A DNA stretch of 64,000 nucleotides from Deminuibacter sp966424055 (GTDB lineage Bacteria; Bacteroidota; Bacteroidia; Chitinophagales; Chitinophagaceae). Position numbers and translations under genes: made by a program. The number at the start of each line of letters is the position of its first letter. Position 1 is the first letter of the stretch. Of this stretch, positions 51,411-62,300 are shown piece by piece. The notes under the pieces were generated by a model. It was not told the origin of the DNA. It saw only the letters and a program-made list of their open reading frames with translations, and did no database searches. The DNA is taken from contig CBJLMB010000003.1 in assembly GCA_966424055.1 (NCBI GenBank), positions 174,425 through 238,424 of the forward strand, written 5' to 3'.

Positions 51411-51440
51411 CCGCCCCTGTGCACAGGAGCGGCCTTTTCT
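51411..51440 (+). terminator. terminator-like hairpin in the susC-1 leader
   Basis: CCGC-C-CCTGTG paired with CACAGG-A-GCGG (51411-51432; one mismatch), immediately followed by CCTTTTCTTTTT. It lies between the operators and the susC start, 185 bp before the ATG, so it could attenuate transcription or end a short leader RNA. Confidence 0.55.
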
Positions 51441-51616
51441 TTTTCATTATTATTACCAGGGTACCACAAACAGTCAACACGCTGTTTTAACCATATACCG
51501 GCAAGCCGTGTAGCTGCCCGGCAGTGGATTGCTTTGCCTGTTCATCACCAGCACCGCAGCATACTTATTACCTGTCGTAATCAATCATTCCCGAATAAAC
51601 CAGTAAACCTTAGTTT

Positions 51617-54607
51617 ATGAATCTTAAGCGATTGCTACTATTGTTTATCCTGCCGATGCTATGCCTGTCATTGCCGGCGCTGGCACAGGATAAAACAGTA
51701 ACCGGAAAAGTGACCGATGCCAAAGACGGTACACCGCTGGCAGGTGCTTCTGTTATCATCACCGGTACCAACAGGGGTACCACCACCAAAGCCGATGGCA
51801 GTTTCAGCCTGACCATTTCCGGCACGGCAGTTACACTAACCGTTTCCTCTGTCGGCTACGACCAGCGCGAAGTATCTGTTAACGGCGATATACTCACCAT
51901 CTCACTGAACAGGACCGAAGCCACCCTGAATGATGTAGTGGTGATTGGCTATGGTACAGTGAAGAAAAAAGAGCTTACCGGTGCCATTGCATCTGTCGGC
52001 ACAAAAGATTTTCAAAAAGGAGCCATCACTACACCCGAACAGCTGATTGCCGGAAAGGTATCTGGCTTATCCATTACCTCCGGTGGTGGTGCACCGGGTG
52101 CAGCCAATACTATCCGTATCAGGGGCGGGGCTTCGCTCAACGCCAGTAACGATCCGCTGATTGTTGTAGATGGGGTGCCTTTTACTACCCCTGTGAAAGG
52201 AGATGGTACTTACGGCATGGCCGGTGCAGCCAACCCGCTCAGCCTCATTAACCCAAATGATATTGAAAACATCACCATCCTGAAAGATGCGGCTTCTACC
52301 GCTATCTACGGCTCACGCGCTTCCAACGGGGTGATTATGATCACCACCAAAAAAGGTAAAAGCGGTGCACCTGCTTTCAGTTTCAATACGCGGGTTTCAG
52401 TAGCTCAGCCTACCCGCAAAGTAGCGGTATTGGCAGCAGATGATTTCCGTAAATATGTACAGGCATCAGGCGATACAACGCATATTGCTTTACTGGGTAA
52501 TGCCAATACCAACTGGCAGAACCTGATTTACCGCACAGCCGTTTCTACTGATAATAACCTGAGTGTAAGCGGGGCATTGAAGAAAATACCTTACCGTATA
52601 TCCGTTGGTTATTTAAACCAGGATGGAATACTGAAAACTGATAACCTGCAACGCATGTCTGCGGCTATCAGTTTAAATCCGATGTTACTGAATAACCACC
52701 TGAAGATTGACCTTAACCTGAAAGGATCGGTTTCCAAATCACGTTTTGGTAACCAGGACGCTATTGCTGCAGCTGCGGCATTCGACCCCACCCAGCCTGT
52801 ATACAAAAGCGGAAGCCCTTTTGGCGGTTATTTTGAATGGTACTCGATCGATCCCGCAACAGGTACGGTGGTGCTGAACCCCAATGCCACCCGTAATCCT
52901 GTAGCCCTGCTGGAACAAAAAATAGATAAGGGAGAGGTAGACCGGAGTTTTGGTAATGTGCAGTTTGATTATTCATTTCATTTCCTGCCCGAACTGCATG
53001 CTAACCTGAACCTGGGCTATGATGTGGCCAAAGGTCATGGTACTACTTTTGCCCCGGCTAATGCAGCACAGAGCTATAGTACTGCAGGCACCAATAATAA
53101 ATACCTTCAAAAAGTGGGTAATACAGTAAGTGAGTTTTATCTCAACTACAATAAAGAGCTGCGCTCTATCAAAAGCAATATCAATGCAACGGCCGGCTAT
53201 GGTTATTACAATAATGTAACCACCAACTATTTTTACTATTCATTTAAAGCAAACGGCGATACTGTCAGCGGCTCAAAACCAGCTTACCCGGTAGACAAGC
53301 CGCAGAATACACTGATCTCTTATTATGCCCGTTTAATTTATACGTTCAATACTAGGTATATCCTGGCAGCATCTATCCGCTCCGACGGCTCATCCAAGTT
53401 TGCGCCTGATTACCGTTGGGGAACTTTTCCATCTGTTGCTTTTACCTGGCGTATCAACCAGGAGAATTTCCTGAAAAATGCACGTGCATTAACCGACCTG
53501 AAGCTGAGGTTAAGCTATGGTGTTACCGGTAACCAGGATGGCATCAGCAATTATGGCTATATACCTTCGTACACGCTTAGTTCCAGCGCTTCGCAGTACC
53601 AGTTTGGCAATGGGTATTACTACATGACAACGCCCGCTGCATATGTATCCAATTTAAGATGGGAACAAACACAATCTTCCAATATCGGCCTGGATTATGG
53701 CTTCTGGAACAACCGCATTACCGGTAGCATTGATGCGTACTACAAAAAAACAAAAGACCTGCTGGGACCTGTTACGTTGCCTGTTGGTTCTAATTTCACC
53801 AATATCGTTACTGCCAATGTTGGCAATGTGACCAACAAGGGTATTGAGTTCAATATAAATGCCACCGTGATCAGGAACAAGGCAGTTACCTGGGACATGG
53901 GCTTCAATATTGCTTATAATGATATTAAGATCACTAACCTTACGCTGTTCAAAGACACTTCTTTTGTCGGGTTTACCAGTGGTGGCATATCCGGTGCTAC
54001 CGGGCAAACCATACAGATACACTCTGTTGGCTATAGTCCCAATGCATTTTATGTATACAAGCAGGTATACGACAAAAGCGGGAAACCAGTTGAAGGTGTA
54101 TATGCTGATCTGAATGGCGACGGTGTTATCAACAGCAAAGATATGTACCATTATAAATCACCGTTCCCAAAAATAGTAATGGGTTTCAGCACACAGGTGA
54201 GCTATAAAAAATGGAGCCTGAGCACGGTACTGCGTGCCAACCTGGGCAATTACATGTACAACAATGTTGCCGCCAATTTTGGCGTTCAGAAAAATATTCT
54301 TAACCCCGCAGGCTTTCTCAGCAATGCCTCCACCGATTTTTACAATACAAAGTTTGTAAACAACCAGTACCAGTCTGATTACTATGTGCAGAACGCCTCT
54401 TTCCTGCGCATGGACAACCTGGGTATCGGTTACAATGTTGGGCGTATACTGAACAATAAGGTAAGCCTTCGGCTCAATGCCAATTGCCAGAATGTATTTA
54501 CCATCACCAAATACAAAGGCGTGGATCCTGAAATTTATGGGGGTATAGACAATAAATTCTATCCCAGACCCAGAACCTATGTGTTGGGCCTGGGTATCGA
54601 TTTCTAA
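51617..54607 (+). CDS. SusC/RagA-family TonB-linked outer membrane transporter
   Basis: This 996-residue protein has a signal peptide (cut near LALAQ), a carboxypeptidase-regulatory-like domain (VTGKVTDAKDGTPLAGASVI, about 27-105), a plug domain with the SusC signature IGYGTVKKKELTGAIASVGT, IRIRGGASLNASNDPLIVVDG, AIYGSRASNGVIMITTKKGK, and a barrel ending in GLGIDF. It imports oligosaccharides with its SusD lid. No N-terminal STN domain is present, so it should not signal to an anti-sigma factor. First gene of a susC-susD-susE operon. Confidence 0.95.
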   Translation: MNLKRLLLLFILPMLCLSLPALAQDKTVTGKVTDAKDGTPLAGASVIITGTNRGTTTKADGSFSLTISGTAVTLTVSSVGYDQREVSVNGDILTISLNRTEATLNDVVVIGYGTVKKKELTGAIASVGTKDFQKGAITTPEQLIAGKVSGLSITSGGGAPGAANTIRIRGGASLNASNDPLIVVDGVPFTTPVKGDGTYGMAGAANPLSLINPNDIENITILKDAASTAIYGSRASNGVIMITTKKGKSGAPAFSFNTRVSVAQPTRKVAVLAADDFRKYVQASGDTTHIALLGNANTNWQNLIYRTAVSTDNNLSVSGALKKIPYRISVGYLNQDGILKTDNLQRMSAAISLNPMLLNNHLKIDLNLKGSVSKSRFGNQDAIAAAAAFDPTQPVYKSGSPFGGYFEWYSIDPATGTVVLNPNATRNPVALLEQKIDKGEVDRSFGNVQFDYSFHFLPELHANLNLGYDVAKGHGTTFAPANAAQSYSTAGTNNKYLQKVGNTVSEFYLNYNKELRSIKSNINATAGYGYYNNVTTNYFYYSFKANGDTVSGSKPAYPVDKPQNTLISYYARLIYTFNTRYILAASIRSDGSSKFAPDYRWGTFPSVAFTWRINQENFLKNARALTDLKLRLSYGVTGNQDGISNYGYIPSYTLSSSASQYQFGNGYYYMTTPAAYVSNLRWEQTQSSNIGLDYGFWNNRITGSIDAYYKKTKDLLGPVTLPVGSNFTNIVTANVGNVTNKGIEFNINATVIRNKAVTWDMGFNIAYNDIKITNLTLFKDTSFVGFTSGGISGATGQTIQIHSVGYSPNAFYVYKQVYDKSGKPVEGVYADLNGDGVINSKDMYHYKSPFPKIVMGFSTQVSYKKWSLSTVLRANLGNYMYNNVAANFGVQKNILNPAGFLSNASTDFYNTKFVNNQYQSDYYVQNASFLRMDNLGIGYNVGRILNNKVSLRLNANCQNVFTITKYKGVDPEIYGGIDNKFYPRPRTYVLGLGIDF

Positions 54608-54636
54608 TTATTGCCATTCAATTTAAAGTATCAGCA

Positions 54637-56220
54637 ATGAAAAATCTTCTTATAAAAATACTGGGTGTATGGGTACTAACAGGTGCGGTCTTCTGCTCCT
54701 GTACCAAAGATCTTAACCGTACACCTACCAACGGAATTACTTCAGACAGCGCCTACAGCAATGCTGCCGGGTATAAGCAGGCGCTGGCAAAAGTATATGG
54801 CGCTTATGCAACCACCAGCAGTACCGGGCCTGGTAATTCAGATCTTGGTGGTATAGACGCCGGCACTTCTGATTTTCTGCGTTTGTTCTGGAATGCACAG
54901 GAGCTCACTACAGATGAGGCCATGTGCATATGGAGTGATCCTGGTTTGCCCGACCTGCATAACCTGAACTGGACATCGAGCAATGTGCTGTTGCAGGGAT
55001 TGTATACACGCAGCATTTACCAGATCACGGTATGTAATGATTTTATCAGGCAATCGACTGATGATAAACTGGCCAGCCGCAATATCAGTGGCACAGATGC
55101 GGCCGATATCCGTCATTACCGCGCAGAAGCCAGGTTCCTGCGCGCTTTTCAGTACTGGGTGGTAATGGACCTGTTCGCTAACCCGCCTTTTGTAACGGAG
55201 AAGGATGCAATTGGTTCCAACCTGCCCAAGCAGATCAAACGTGCCGATTTGTTTAATTATGTGGAGGCAGAACTGAAGGCCATCGACACTGCCATGGTAG
55301 CGCCCAGGCAAAATGAATACGGCCGTGCCGACCGGGCAGCTGTATGGGCATTATTGGCGCGCATGTACCTGAACGCCGCAGTGTATACCGGCAACGCCAG
55401 GTACACCGATGCCATTACGTATGCCGGTAAAGTGATCAATGCGGGTTATACTTTAATGCCCAGGTATAAAAATCTTTTCCTGGGCGATAATAACCTGAAT
55501 AACCCGGAACTGATATTGCCTATCAATTACGATGGTGTAAACACACAGAACTATGGTGGAACCACTTACCTTATCAATGCAGCGATCAATGCCGATATGA
55601 GCCCGGTTGCTTTTGGTGTGCCCAATGGCGGCTGGGGTGGTAACCGCACCACTAAAAATATCCCGCTGCTGTTTGGCGATTATAGCGGGGCAACAGACAA
55701 GCGCGCCATGTTCTTTGGCAATAAAATAGAGATCAATAATGCTTCTGTTTTCAGTGATGGTTTAAAGGTGGTAAAGTTCAGCAACATAACATCAACAGGT
55801 GCAACACCCCCTTCTGCCAATGGTGTGTTTTGCTCTACCGATTTTCCGCTGTTCCGTCTTGCAGAAATATACCTGGTTTATGCAGAAGCTGTTTTGCGTG
55901 GTGGCTCAGGCGGCAGTACTGCTACTGCCATTCAATACATCAACCAGCTGCGCACCCGTGCCTATGGCAACAACAATGGAAATGTTTCCAGCCTCAGCCT
56001 GGATGATGTACTGAATGAAAGAGGCCGCGAACTGTACTGGGAAGGTTTTCGCCGCACCGACCTGGTGAGGTATGGCCGCTTTACGGATGCTGCTTACCTG
56101 TGGCCCTGGAAAGGAGGTGTGCAGGATGGCAGGGGAGTGGATAATCATTATAATATTTTTCCCATTCCGGCTGCAGATATCATTGCCAATCCCAATCTGG
56201 TTCAAAACGATAAATACTAA
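54637..56220 (+). CDS. SusD/RagB-family nutrient-binding lipoprotein
   Basis: This 527-residue lipoprotein (VFCSCTKDL, Cys at about 23) has the SusD order: an N-terminal domain with TPTNGITSDSAYSNAAGYKQ, the TPR region with RHYRAEARFLRAFQYWVVMD and RAAVWALLARMYLNAAVY, and the C-terminal SusD domain with FPLFRLAEIYLVYAEAVLRG and DVLNERGRELYWEGFRRTDL. It caps the SusC barrel and captures glycan at the surface. It follows susC by 29 bp. Confidence 0.95.
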   Translation: MKNLLIKILGVWVLTGAVFCSCTKDLNRTPTNGITSDSAYSNAAGYKQALAKVYGAYATTSSTGPGNSDLGGIDAGTSDFLRLFWNAQELTTDEAMCIWSDPGLPDLHNLNWTSSNVLLQGLYTRSIYQITVCNDFIRQSTDDKLASRNISGTDAADIRHYRAEARFLRAFQYWVVMDLFANPPFVTEKDAIGSNLPKQIKRADLFNYVEAELKAIDTAMVAPRQNEYGRADRAAVWALLARMYLNAAVYTGNARYTDAITYAGKVINAGYTLMPRYKNLFLGDNNLNNPELILPINYDGVNTQNYGGTTYLINAAINADMSPVAFGVPNGGWGGNRTTKNIPLLFGDYSGATDKRAMFFGNKIEINNASVFSDGLKVVKFSNITSTGATPPSANGVFCSTDFPLFRLAEIYLVYAEAVLRGGSGGSTATAIQYINQLRTRAYGNNNGNVSSLSLDDVLNERGRELYWEGFRRTDLVRYGRFTDAAYLWPWKGGVQDGRGVDNHYNIFPIPAADIIANPNLVQNDKY

Positions 56221-56244
56221 TCCTTCAAACCATAACTGATATTT

Positions 56245-57501
56245 ATGAAACCAGGCATTATTAACGATATACCGCAGGCTATGGGGCAAAACCCATCCTC
56301 TGCCTGCAAAAAGCATCATCCCGCAGGGATGCGTGCATCATATGCTGTTCTGGCTTTTACCGGTTTGCTGCTGCTATTACTGGGCGCCTGTAAAAAAGAT
56401 GAGGTGCAGGCAGTACTGAATCCCGGCACAGCGCCGGTACTCAAGGCTTCTGCCAGTTCGCTGGTGCTCGACAGTACCAATGCGGCATCTACCAATGCCA
56501 TCACTTTTACCTGGCCTGCCACAGATTTTGGCGCCAGGGTGGCAGTGAACTACACTTTACAGATCGATTCGGTGGGCAGCAATTTTGCCAAACCCAAGAA
56601 TGTTGATATCGGAACAGCGCTCACCAAAAGTTTTACGGTAGCCGATTTTAATACACTGGTACAGGATACCGCACACCTTACACCCGGTAAAGCCGGGCAA
56701 ATAGAAGTGCGGCTGAAAGCGGATGTTAACCAGAACAATGGCAGCAGTTCCACAGTGCCCGGTATATATTCGAATGTGTTGAACATAACAGTGACGCCTT
56801 ATTCAACCAAACCGCAGCCCCGCTTCCCCGTGCCTGACAGCCTGTATATTATTGGCGATGCTACGCCTGCCGGCTGGAACAATCCTGTTCCTTCACCGGC
56901 ACAGAAATTCACCCGGCTGGATGACCACAGTTTTGGTATTGTACTTTCTTTGACAGGTGGCAAGCAATATGTTTTTCTACCCAAAAACGGTGACTGGGGG
57001 CATAAATACAACGTAACTTCTGATGCTGACCCATCTTTGAAATCGGGTGGCAGTTTTGCACCTGATGCAGGCAATGCCAATATTCCCGGCCCTGATGCCA
57101 GCGGGCTGTACAAGATCATTGTTGATTTTGTTAAAGCCACCTATACCGTAACCCCTGTTACCGCCGGCACTATTCCCGATAACCTGTTTATTGTAGGCGA
57201 TGCCACTGCCGGTGGCTGGAACAATCCGGTGCCTGTGCCTTCACAGCAGTTTATCAAAACCAATGCTTCTACTTTCGTGCTTACCCTGCCTTTGACCGGT
57301 GGTAAAGAATACCTGTTGTTACCGGTAAATGGTGACTGGGCGCATAAATATGCAGTGGACGATAATACACTGCCCGGACTAAAAACTGGCGGCAGTTTTA
57401 AACTGGACGCGGCCAAAAACATACCGGCGCCAGACCAGGGTGGCAATTATACAATAACAGTAAGCTTTATCAATAACCAATTCAGCGTTACCAGGCAGTG
57501 A
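56245..57501 (+). CDS. SusE/SusF-like outer membrane lipoprotein
   Basis: This 418-residue protein has a lipoprotein signal with LLLLLLGACKK; the start may be this ATG or a second Met 28 codons later (MRASYAVLAF...), which gives a more ordinary signal peptide. A SusE-type immunoglobulin-like domain (about 60-185) is followed by two similar ~105-residue carbohydrate-binding domains, each with LYIIGDATPAGWNNPVPSP-type opening (LFIVGDATAGGWNNPVPVP in the second) and L-GGKQYVFLP-NGDWGHKY. They resemble starch-binding repeats of SusE/SusF, so the ligand may be an alpha-glucan, but that is uncertain. It ends the operon. Confidence 0.88.
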   Translation: MKPGIINDIPQAMGQNPSSACKKHHPAGMRASYAVLAFTGLLLLLLGACKKDEVQAVLNPGTAPVLKASASSLVLDSTNAASTNAITFTWPATDFGARVAVNYTLQIDSVGSNFAKPKNVDIGTALTKSFTVADFNTLVQDTAHLTPGKAGQIEVRLKADVNQNNGSSSTVPGIYSNVLNITVTPYSTKPQPRFPVPDSLYIIGDATPAGWNNPVPSPAQKFTRLDDHSFGIVLSLTGGKQYVFLPKNGDWGHKYNVTSDADPSLKSGGSFAPDAGNANIPGPDASGLYKIIVDFVKATYTVTPVTAGTIPDNLFIVGDATAGGWNNPVPVPSQQFIKTNASTFVLTLPLTGGKEYLLLPVNGDWAHKYAVDDNTLPGLKTGGSFKLDAAKNIPAPDQGGNYTITVSFINNQFSVTRQ

Positions 57502-57602
57502 TATACTGTTTTACTGCGGCTCCGCATATGCTGCATGATGCAAAAGGGGATGCCCTGCCTTATGCAGTTTTTCTGGCCCTGCAGGGCTGGTACTGATGGT
57601 AT

Positions 57603-57632
57603 AAACCGGTCTTCATTGACCGGTTTTTTTAT
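57603..57632 (+). terminator. terminator of the susCDE operon
   Basis: 9-bp perfect stem AAACCGGTC (57603-57611)/GACCGGTTT (57618-57626), 6-nt loop, then T-run; 100 bp after the susE-like stop and before yicC. Confidence 0.88.
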
Positions 57633-57676
57633 GCATTGATATTTTCAGTTACTTTTACCAAATAACAAAGCTGTCT

Positions 57677-58552
57677 ATGCTATATTCAATGACCGGTTTC
57701 GGAAGGGCAGAACAAACTGTGGGCGATAAAACATTCCTGGTGGAAATACGTTCGCTGAACGGAAAACAGTTTGATGTAAGGCTGATGCTGCCCTCGCTTC
57801 TTAAACCCTACGAGTTCGATGTGCGCAATATCCTGGCCGAGCAATTGGAAAGAGGCAGTGTTGAATGCCTGATCACGCTTAAACAAAATGGCGCCTCCAA
57901 ACCCGTTACCATCAATACCGATCTGGCCAAAGCATATTATGAACCGGTTTCAAAGCTGGCAGCAGAGTTACAGATCGGTACCGACAATATCCTGAGCACG
58001 CTGATGAAGCTGCCCGATGTAATTACACCCAGTACAGAAATGCTCACCAAAGAGGAATGGGAAAAATTTGAACAGATACTCAAAAGTGCACTAAGCGCCC
58101 TGTCTACACACAGGAAAGAAGAAGGTAAATCGCTTGAAGCAGACCTGGTAGAACGCATTAACAATATAGAAGCACAGCAGGAAGTGATCAATAAACTGGA
58201 GCCGCTACGCCGCACTAAGATCAAAGAAGGACTGGTTAAGGTTCTGGAAGAACATGTGGGTAAAGAAAGCTACGACCCCAACAGGCTGGAACAAGAGCTG
58301 ATCTATTATATAGAAAAAATTGATATAAGTGAGGAGCAGGTGCGCCTCAAAAACCACTGTAATTATTTCCGCAATATTTTAAAAGGCAAAGAAAGCAGCA
58401 AAGGAAAAAAACTGTCATTTATTTTGCAGGAAATAGGCCGTGAGATCAATACAACCGGTTCAAAAGCCTATGATTCGCAGATCCAGCAATCGGTGGTTAT
58501 CATGAAAGATGAGCTGGAAAAAGCAAAAGAACAAATATTGAATGTGCTGTAA
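57677..58552 (+). CDS. YicC/YloC-family endoribonuclease
   Basis: This 291-residue protein opens with MLYSMTGFGRAEQTVGDKTF, the invariant YicC start, followed by the SLNGKQFDVRLMLPSL segment. The C-terminal DUF1732 half contains EQELIYYIEKIDISEEQVRLKNH and FILQEIGREINTTGSKAYD (about 250-268). Members form hexamers that clamp and cleave RNA in E. coli and Bacillus. Cytosolic. It starts 175 bp after the susE-like gene, behind a terminator, so it is a separate unit; gldH follows by 38 bp. Confidence 0.94.
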   Translation: MLYSMTGFGRAEQTVGDKTFLVEIRSLNGKQFDVRLMLPSLLKPYEFDVRNILAEQLERGSVECLITLKQNGASKPVTINTDLAKAYYEPVSKLAAELQIGTDNILSTLMKLPDVITPSTEMLTKEEWEKFEQILKSALSALSTHRKEEGKSLEADLVERINNIEAQQEVINKLEPLRRTKIKEGLVKVLEEHVGKESYDPNRLEQELIYYIEKIDISEEQVRLKNHCNYFRNILKGKESSKGKKLSFILQEIGREINTTGSKAYDSQIQQSVVIMKDELEKAKEQILNVL

Positions 58553-58590
58553 CCGGGTTTTGCATCCGGAGGTTTAAAAGATAGAAACGC

Positions 58591-59061
58591 ATGTACAGAA
58601 AAATTGCAGTCGGCATAAGCATTGGAGCCATCTGGCTGCTGCAGGCCTGTGGTAATAAGATCAATGCTTATGAAAAGCTGGCCTCTTTTCCCAGGCACGA
58701 ATGGATAAGTACAGATACACCGTCCTTCTCCTTCCAGATACAGGATACGGTGCAGCCTTACCAGCTTTTTTTTGTCATCAGGCATGGGGATGCTTACCGC
58801 TACCGCAATATCTGGCTGAATATACAGGTAAAAGACCCAGATTCTACTTATAATGTAAAAAGAGAATTCAAGCTGGCCGATGGCGAAAAATGGCTCGGCA
58901 CAGGTATGGATGATATTTATGAACAACGCATACCTTTCTCCAAGGGCGCACATATACTTAAAAAAGGCAATTATACTTTCACACTGCAACAGATCATGCG
59001 CGAAGACAGCCTGGCGCATGTACTGAATGCCGGTATCAGGGTGGAGCGGATACCCGGGTAA
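58591..59061 (+). CDS. gldH: gliding motility lipoprotein GldH
   Basis: This 156-residue lipoprotein (IWLLQACGNK, Cys at 20) has the GldH fold: LASFPRHEWISTDTPSFSFQ, FFVIRHGDAYRYRNIWLNI, and the conserved EFKLADGEKWLGTGMDDIYEQRIPF and YTFTLQQIMREDSL blocks. GldH is needed for gliding in Flavobacterium johnsoniae, but it is conserved in many non-gliding Bacteroidota. It is co-directional with yicC and 38 bp downstream. Lipid-anchored in the periplasm. Confidence 0.93.
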   Translation: MYRKIAVGISIGAIWLLQACGNKINAYEKLASFPRHEWISTDTPSFSFQIQDTVQPYQLFFVIRHGDAYRYRNIWLNIQVKDPDSTYNVKREFKLADGEKWLGTGMDDIYEQRIPFSKGAHILKKGNYTFTLQQIMREDSLAHVLNAGIRVERIPG

Positions 59062-59308
59062 ATTAAATTTCATCAAAATACCTGTTTATTTCAACCGTAT
59101 ACAGCAGCTTGTTGTTGTTTCCTGTTGTCTCTTAAGAAAATGAGATTGCATCTTTGCCATACCCGGAATCACCGGCAATAACCGGTAACCGGCAAGGTGG
59201 CCTTGACCTGGCAGGTATTTATACATTGTGTATTTTTCTGATAATAGAGAACGGACCCGAAAACTGACGGCCTTTAAATCCGGTTAAAATGTTGAATCCT
59301 GGCAGAAA

Positions 59309-59325
59309 TGTGTATGTTTTACACA
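59309..59325. promoter_or_regulatory. palindromic operator before susC-2
   Basis: TGTGTA-TGTTT-TACACA, exactly the pattern of the two sites before susC-1, ending 27 bp before the susC-2 ATG. A single half-site TGTGTA is at 59227-59232. It overlaps a weak -7-like TATGTTTT (59312-59319), so a bound protein would block this promoter. Confidence 0.8.
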
Positions 59326-59352
59326 AAAAATTTTATTTTTAAGTTATAAAGC

Positions 59353-62300
59353 TTGTCTATGACTATTACTAATTTGCTTAAGTGCATCTTGCTATGCACC
59401 TTAGTTTGCTGTAGTTTTTCCTACCCGCTCTTCGCACAATCCAAAACAGTTACAGGAACCGTCACCGACGAAAAAGGCAATCCGATACAGGGTGCTTCAG
59501 TATTGGTGAAAGGTTCCAGGTCGGGCACTTCAACAGATGCCAGCGGCGCGTTTAAACTATCTGCACCGGCTTCGGCCAGTACTATCATCGTTTCATATGT
59601 TGGCTATGTACAGCAGGAGCTGGCCATTGGTTCTTCCCCACTTACTGTTAGCCTGAAGCCTGAAGGCAGTGCGCTGAATGAGGTAGTGGTGGTAGGTTAT
59701 GGAACCGTTCGTAAAAAAGACCTCACAGGCTCGGTAGCCTCTGTACAGGCCAAAGACTTCAACAAAGGAACGTTCACAGCACCCGACCAGCTGATACAAG
59801 GTAAAGTGGCCGGTGTGCAGATACTTTCCAACAGCGGTCAGCCCGGTGCAGCCAATACGGTTAGAATACGCGGAAACTCCGCGCTTACCGGAACAGGCCA
59901 GCCATTGTATGTTGTTGACGGGGTACCGCTGGATGGCAGATCAGCCAGGCCCGGTGTGTATGTTCCCGAACTGGGTAATGTACCCGGTGGTAATGCGCTG
60001 AATTTTATTAATCCTTTCGATATCGCTTCTGTCGATGTACTGAAAGATGCCTCTGCCACCGCCATCTACGGCTCAAGGGCTGCTTATGGTGTAGTGCTGG
60101 TTACCACCAAAAGAGGCCAGACGGGTCAACCCAAACTTGATGTGGGTGCTTCTGTAGGCATCAGCAATATCATGCGCAGGATAAAAGTGCTCAATGGCGA
60201 TGAATACCGCCAGGCCTTGCAGAAATGGAACCTGGGTAACAGTAATGACAAAGGAAGCAATGTAAACGCACTGGATGCGATACTGCGTACGGCCGTTACA
60301 CAAAACTATAATATCGGTATCAGCGGTGGTAATGAAAATGCCAAATACCGGTTATCTACCGGCTTGCTGGATCAGCAGGGTATTATCAAAAAATCCGATT
60401 TCAAAAAATACTCTGTTGCCCTGAATTCCAATTTTAAATTCCTGGAAAGCAAAAAACTGGGTGTGGACATTAATGTGATTGCCAACCAGTACCTGGAACA
60501 TATTCCGCCTATCACCAATGATGCAGGCTTTGGCAACAGCCTTATAGGCCAGGCCCTGCAATGGAACCCCACCGAAGCACTGTATAATGCCGATGGCTCG
60601 CTGAACATCAAACAGGGTAGCGCGGCTGTTAACCCGGTGGCTATGTCGCAGGCGTATAACGATAAATCGAAAGTGACCACCATACTCGGAAGTATTTCGC
60701 CTTATTTTAAAATTACCAAAGACCTGGAATACCGTATGCAGTACAGTATCAATTACAGCTCCGGTAACAGGCGTACTTATGTAACAGGTAATATTAACCT
60801 GAACACTTTTGGTATCAATGCCAACCCGCCATCAGGTTTAGGCTGGGCAAATATTGCCAATACTGAACTCACCACGCAGCAGGTCACACATACACTGAAC
60901 TATAATAAAAAGCTCAGCGCCGACCTCAACCTGAATGCTTTGGTGGGTTATGAATACTTAAAGTTCAACAATAAAGGCTCGTATATGAACGGCCTTGGCC
61001 CTGCACAGGCCGGTGGCTTTGGCAACTACGGTCTTGACCTTACCGATTATATCCAGTTTTCCAATGCAGCAGGCCGTAACATCACGTCGTTTGTTGACCC
61101 GGTTTCTGAACTGCAGTCATATTTCGGCAGGGTAGTGCTGAATTATAAAGAAAGGTACCTGGTTACCGGAACCTTCAGGGCAGATGGATCAACCAAGTTC
61201 GGTAAAAACAACCGCTATGGTTATTTCCCTTCTTTCGCAGCGGCATGGAATATCAGTAATGAAAGCTTTTTTGAGAAAGGCTTCTTCAACCTGCTGAAAC
61301 TGAGAGGCGGCTGGGGTAAAACCGGTAACCAGGAGTTTCCTGCCGGCGCTTCACAGGCCAGATGGAGCTTTACCAATAATGGTGCACTTGCCCAGGCCAC
61401 CAATGATAATCCCAACCTGAAATGGCAATCTGATAAACAATACAATTTGGGGTTGGATTTCGCCATTCTCCGTAACAGGATATCCGGTTCAGTGGATTAT
61501 TTCCATAAAACAACATCCGATCTGCTGTATCCTTCTGCCGCAATACAACCGGCAGCAGCGGGTTCTGTTGTAACCTGGATCAACCTGCCCGGTAAAATAA
61601 CCAACAAAGGCTTTGAGGTATTATTGAACGGAACCATTGTTCAGCAGAAAGACTTCACCTGGGATCTGGGTGTGAATGCCACTTTCCTGAAAAACAATGT
61701 AACTGGTATGAGCGCACCCATTTATACCGGCCAGCTGAATGGCCAGGGTGTTTCAGGTACACTGGTTGAAATTATCAATAACAACCTGCCCATTAATGCA
61801 TTTTATACCAGAACCTTTACCGGTATCGACAAAGCAACAGGGCAATCAGTATACCCCAATGGTGATAGTTTGAGCTACCAGGGTAATCCCAACCCCACCA
61901 CATTGCTGGGTATCACTACCACACTCTCTTACAAAAAACTTTCACTTACTGCGAACATGAATGGTGCATTCGGTCATAAGATCTACAACAACACTTTTAA
62001 CAACGTAGTAAACGTAAGTAACCTGAGGGGCGCACGCAATATCGCCGAAGCCTTTTACAATGAACCGGTACAGGAATCTTTGTCTAACCGTGTCACTTCT
62101 TCTTCCCGCTTTATTGAAAAAGGCAATTACCTCAAAATGGCGAATGTTACTTTGTCATATAATGTAGGTGATATAGCCCATGTGATAAAAGGACTGAATA
62201 TTTATGTAACCGGTCAAAACCTGTTTGTGATCACCAAGTTCAAAGGATTCGATCCTGAAGTGAATGTCGACAAGAGCAGTGGTACGCCGGGTGCAGATTC

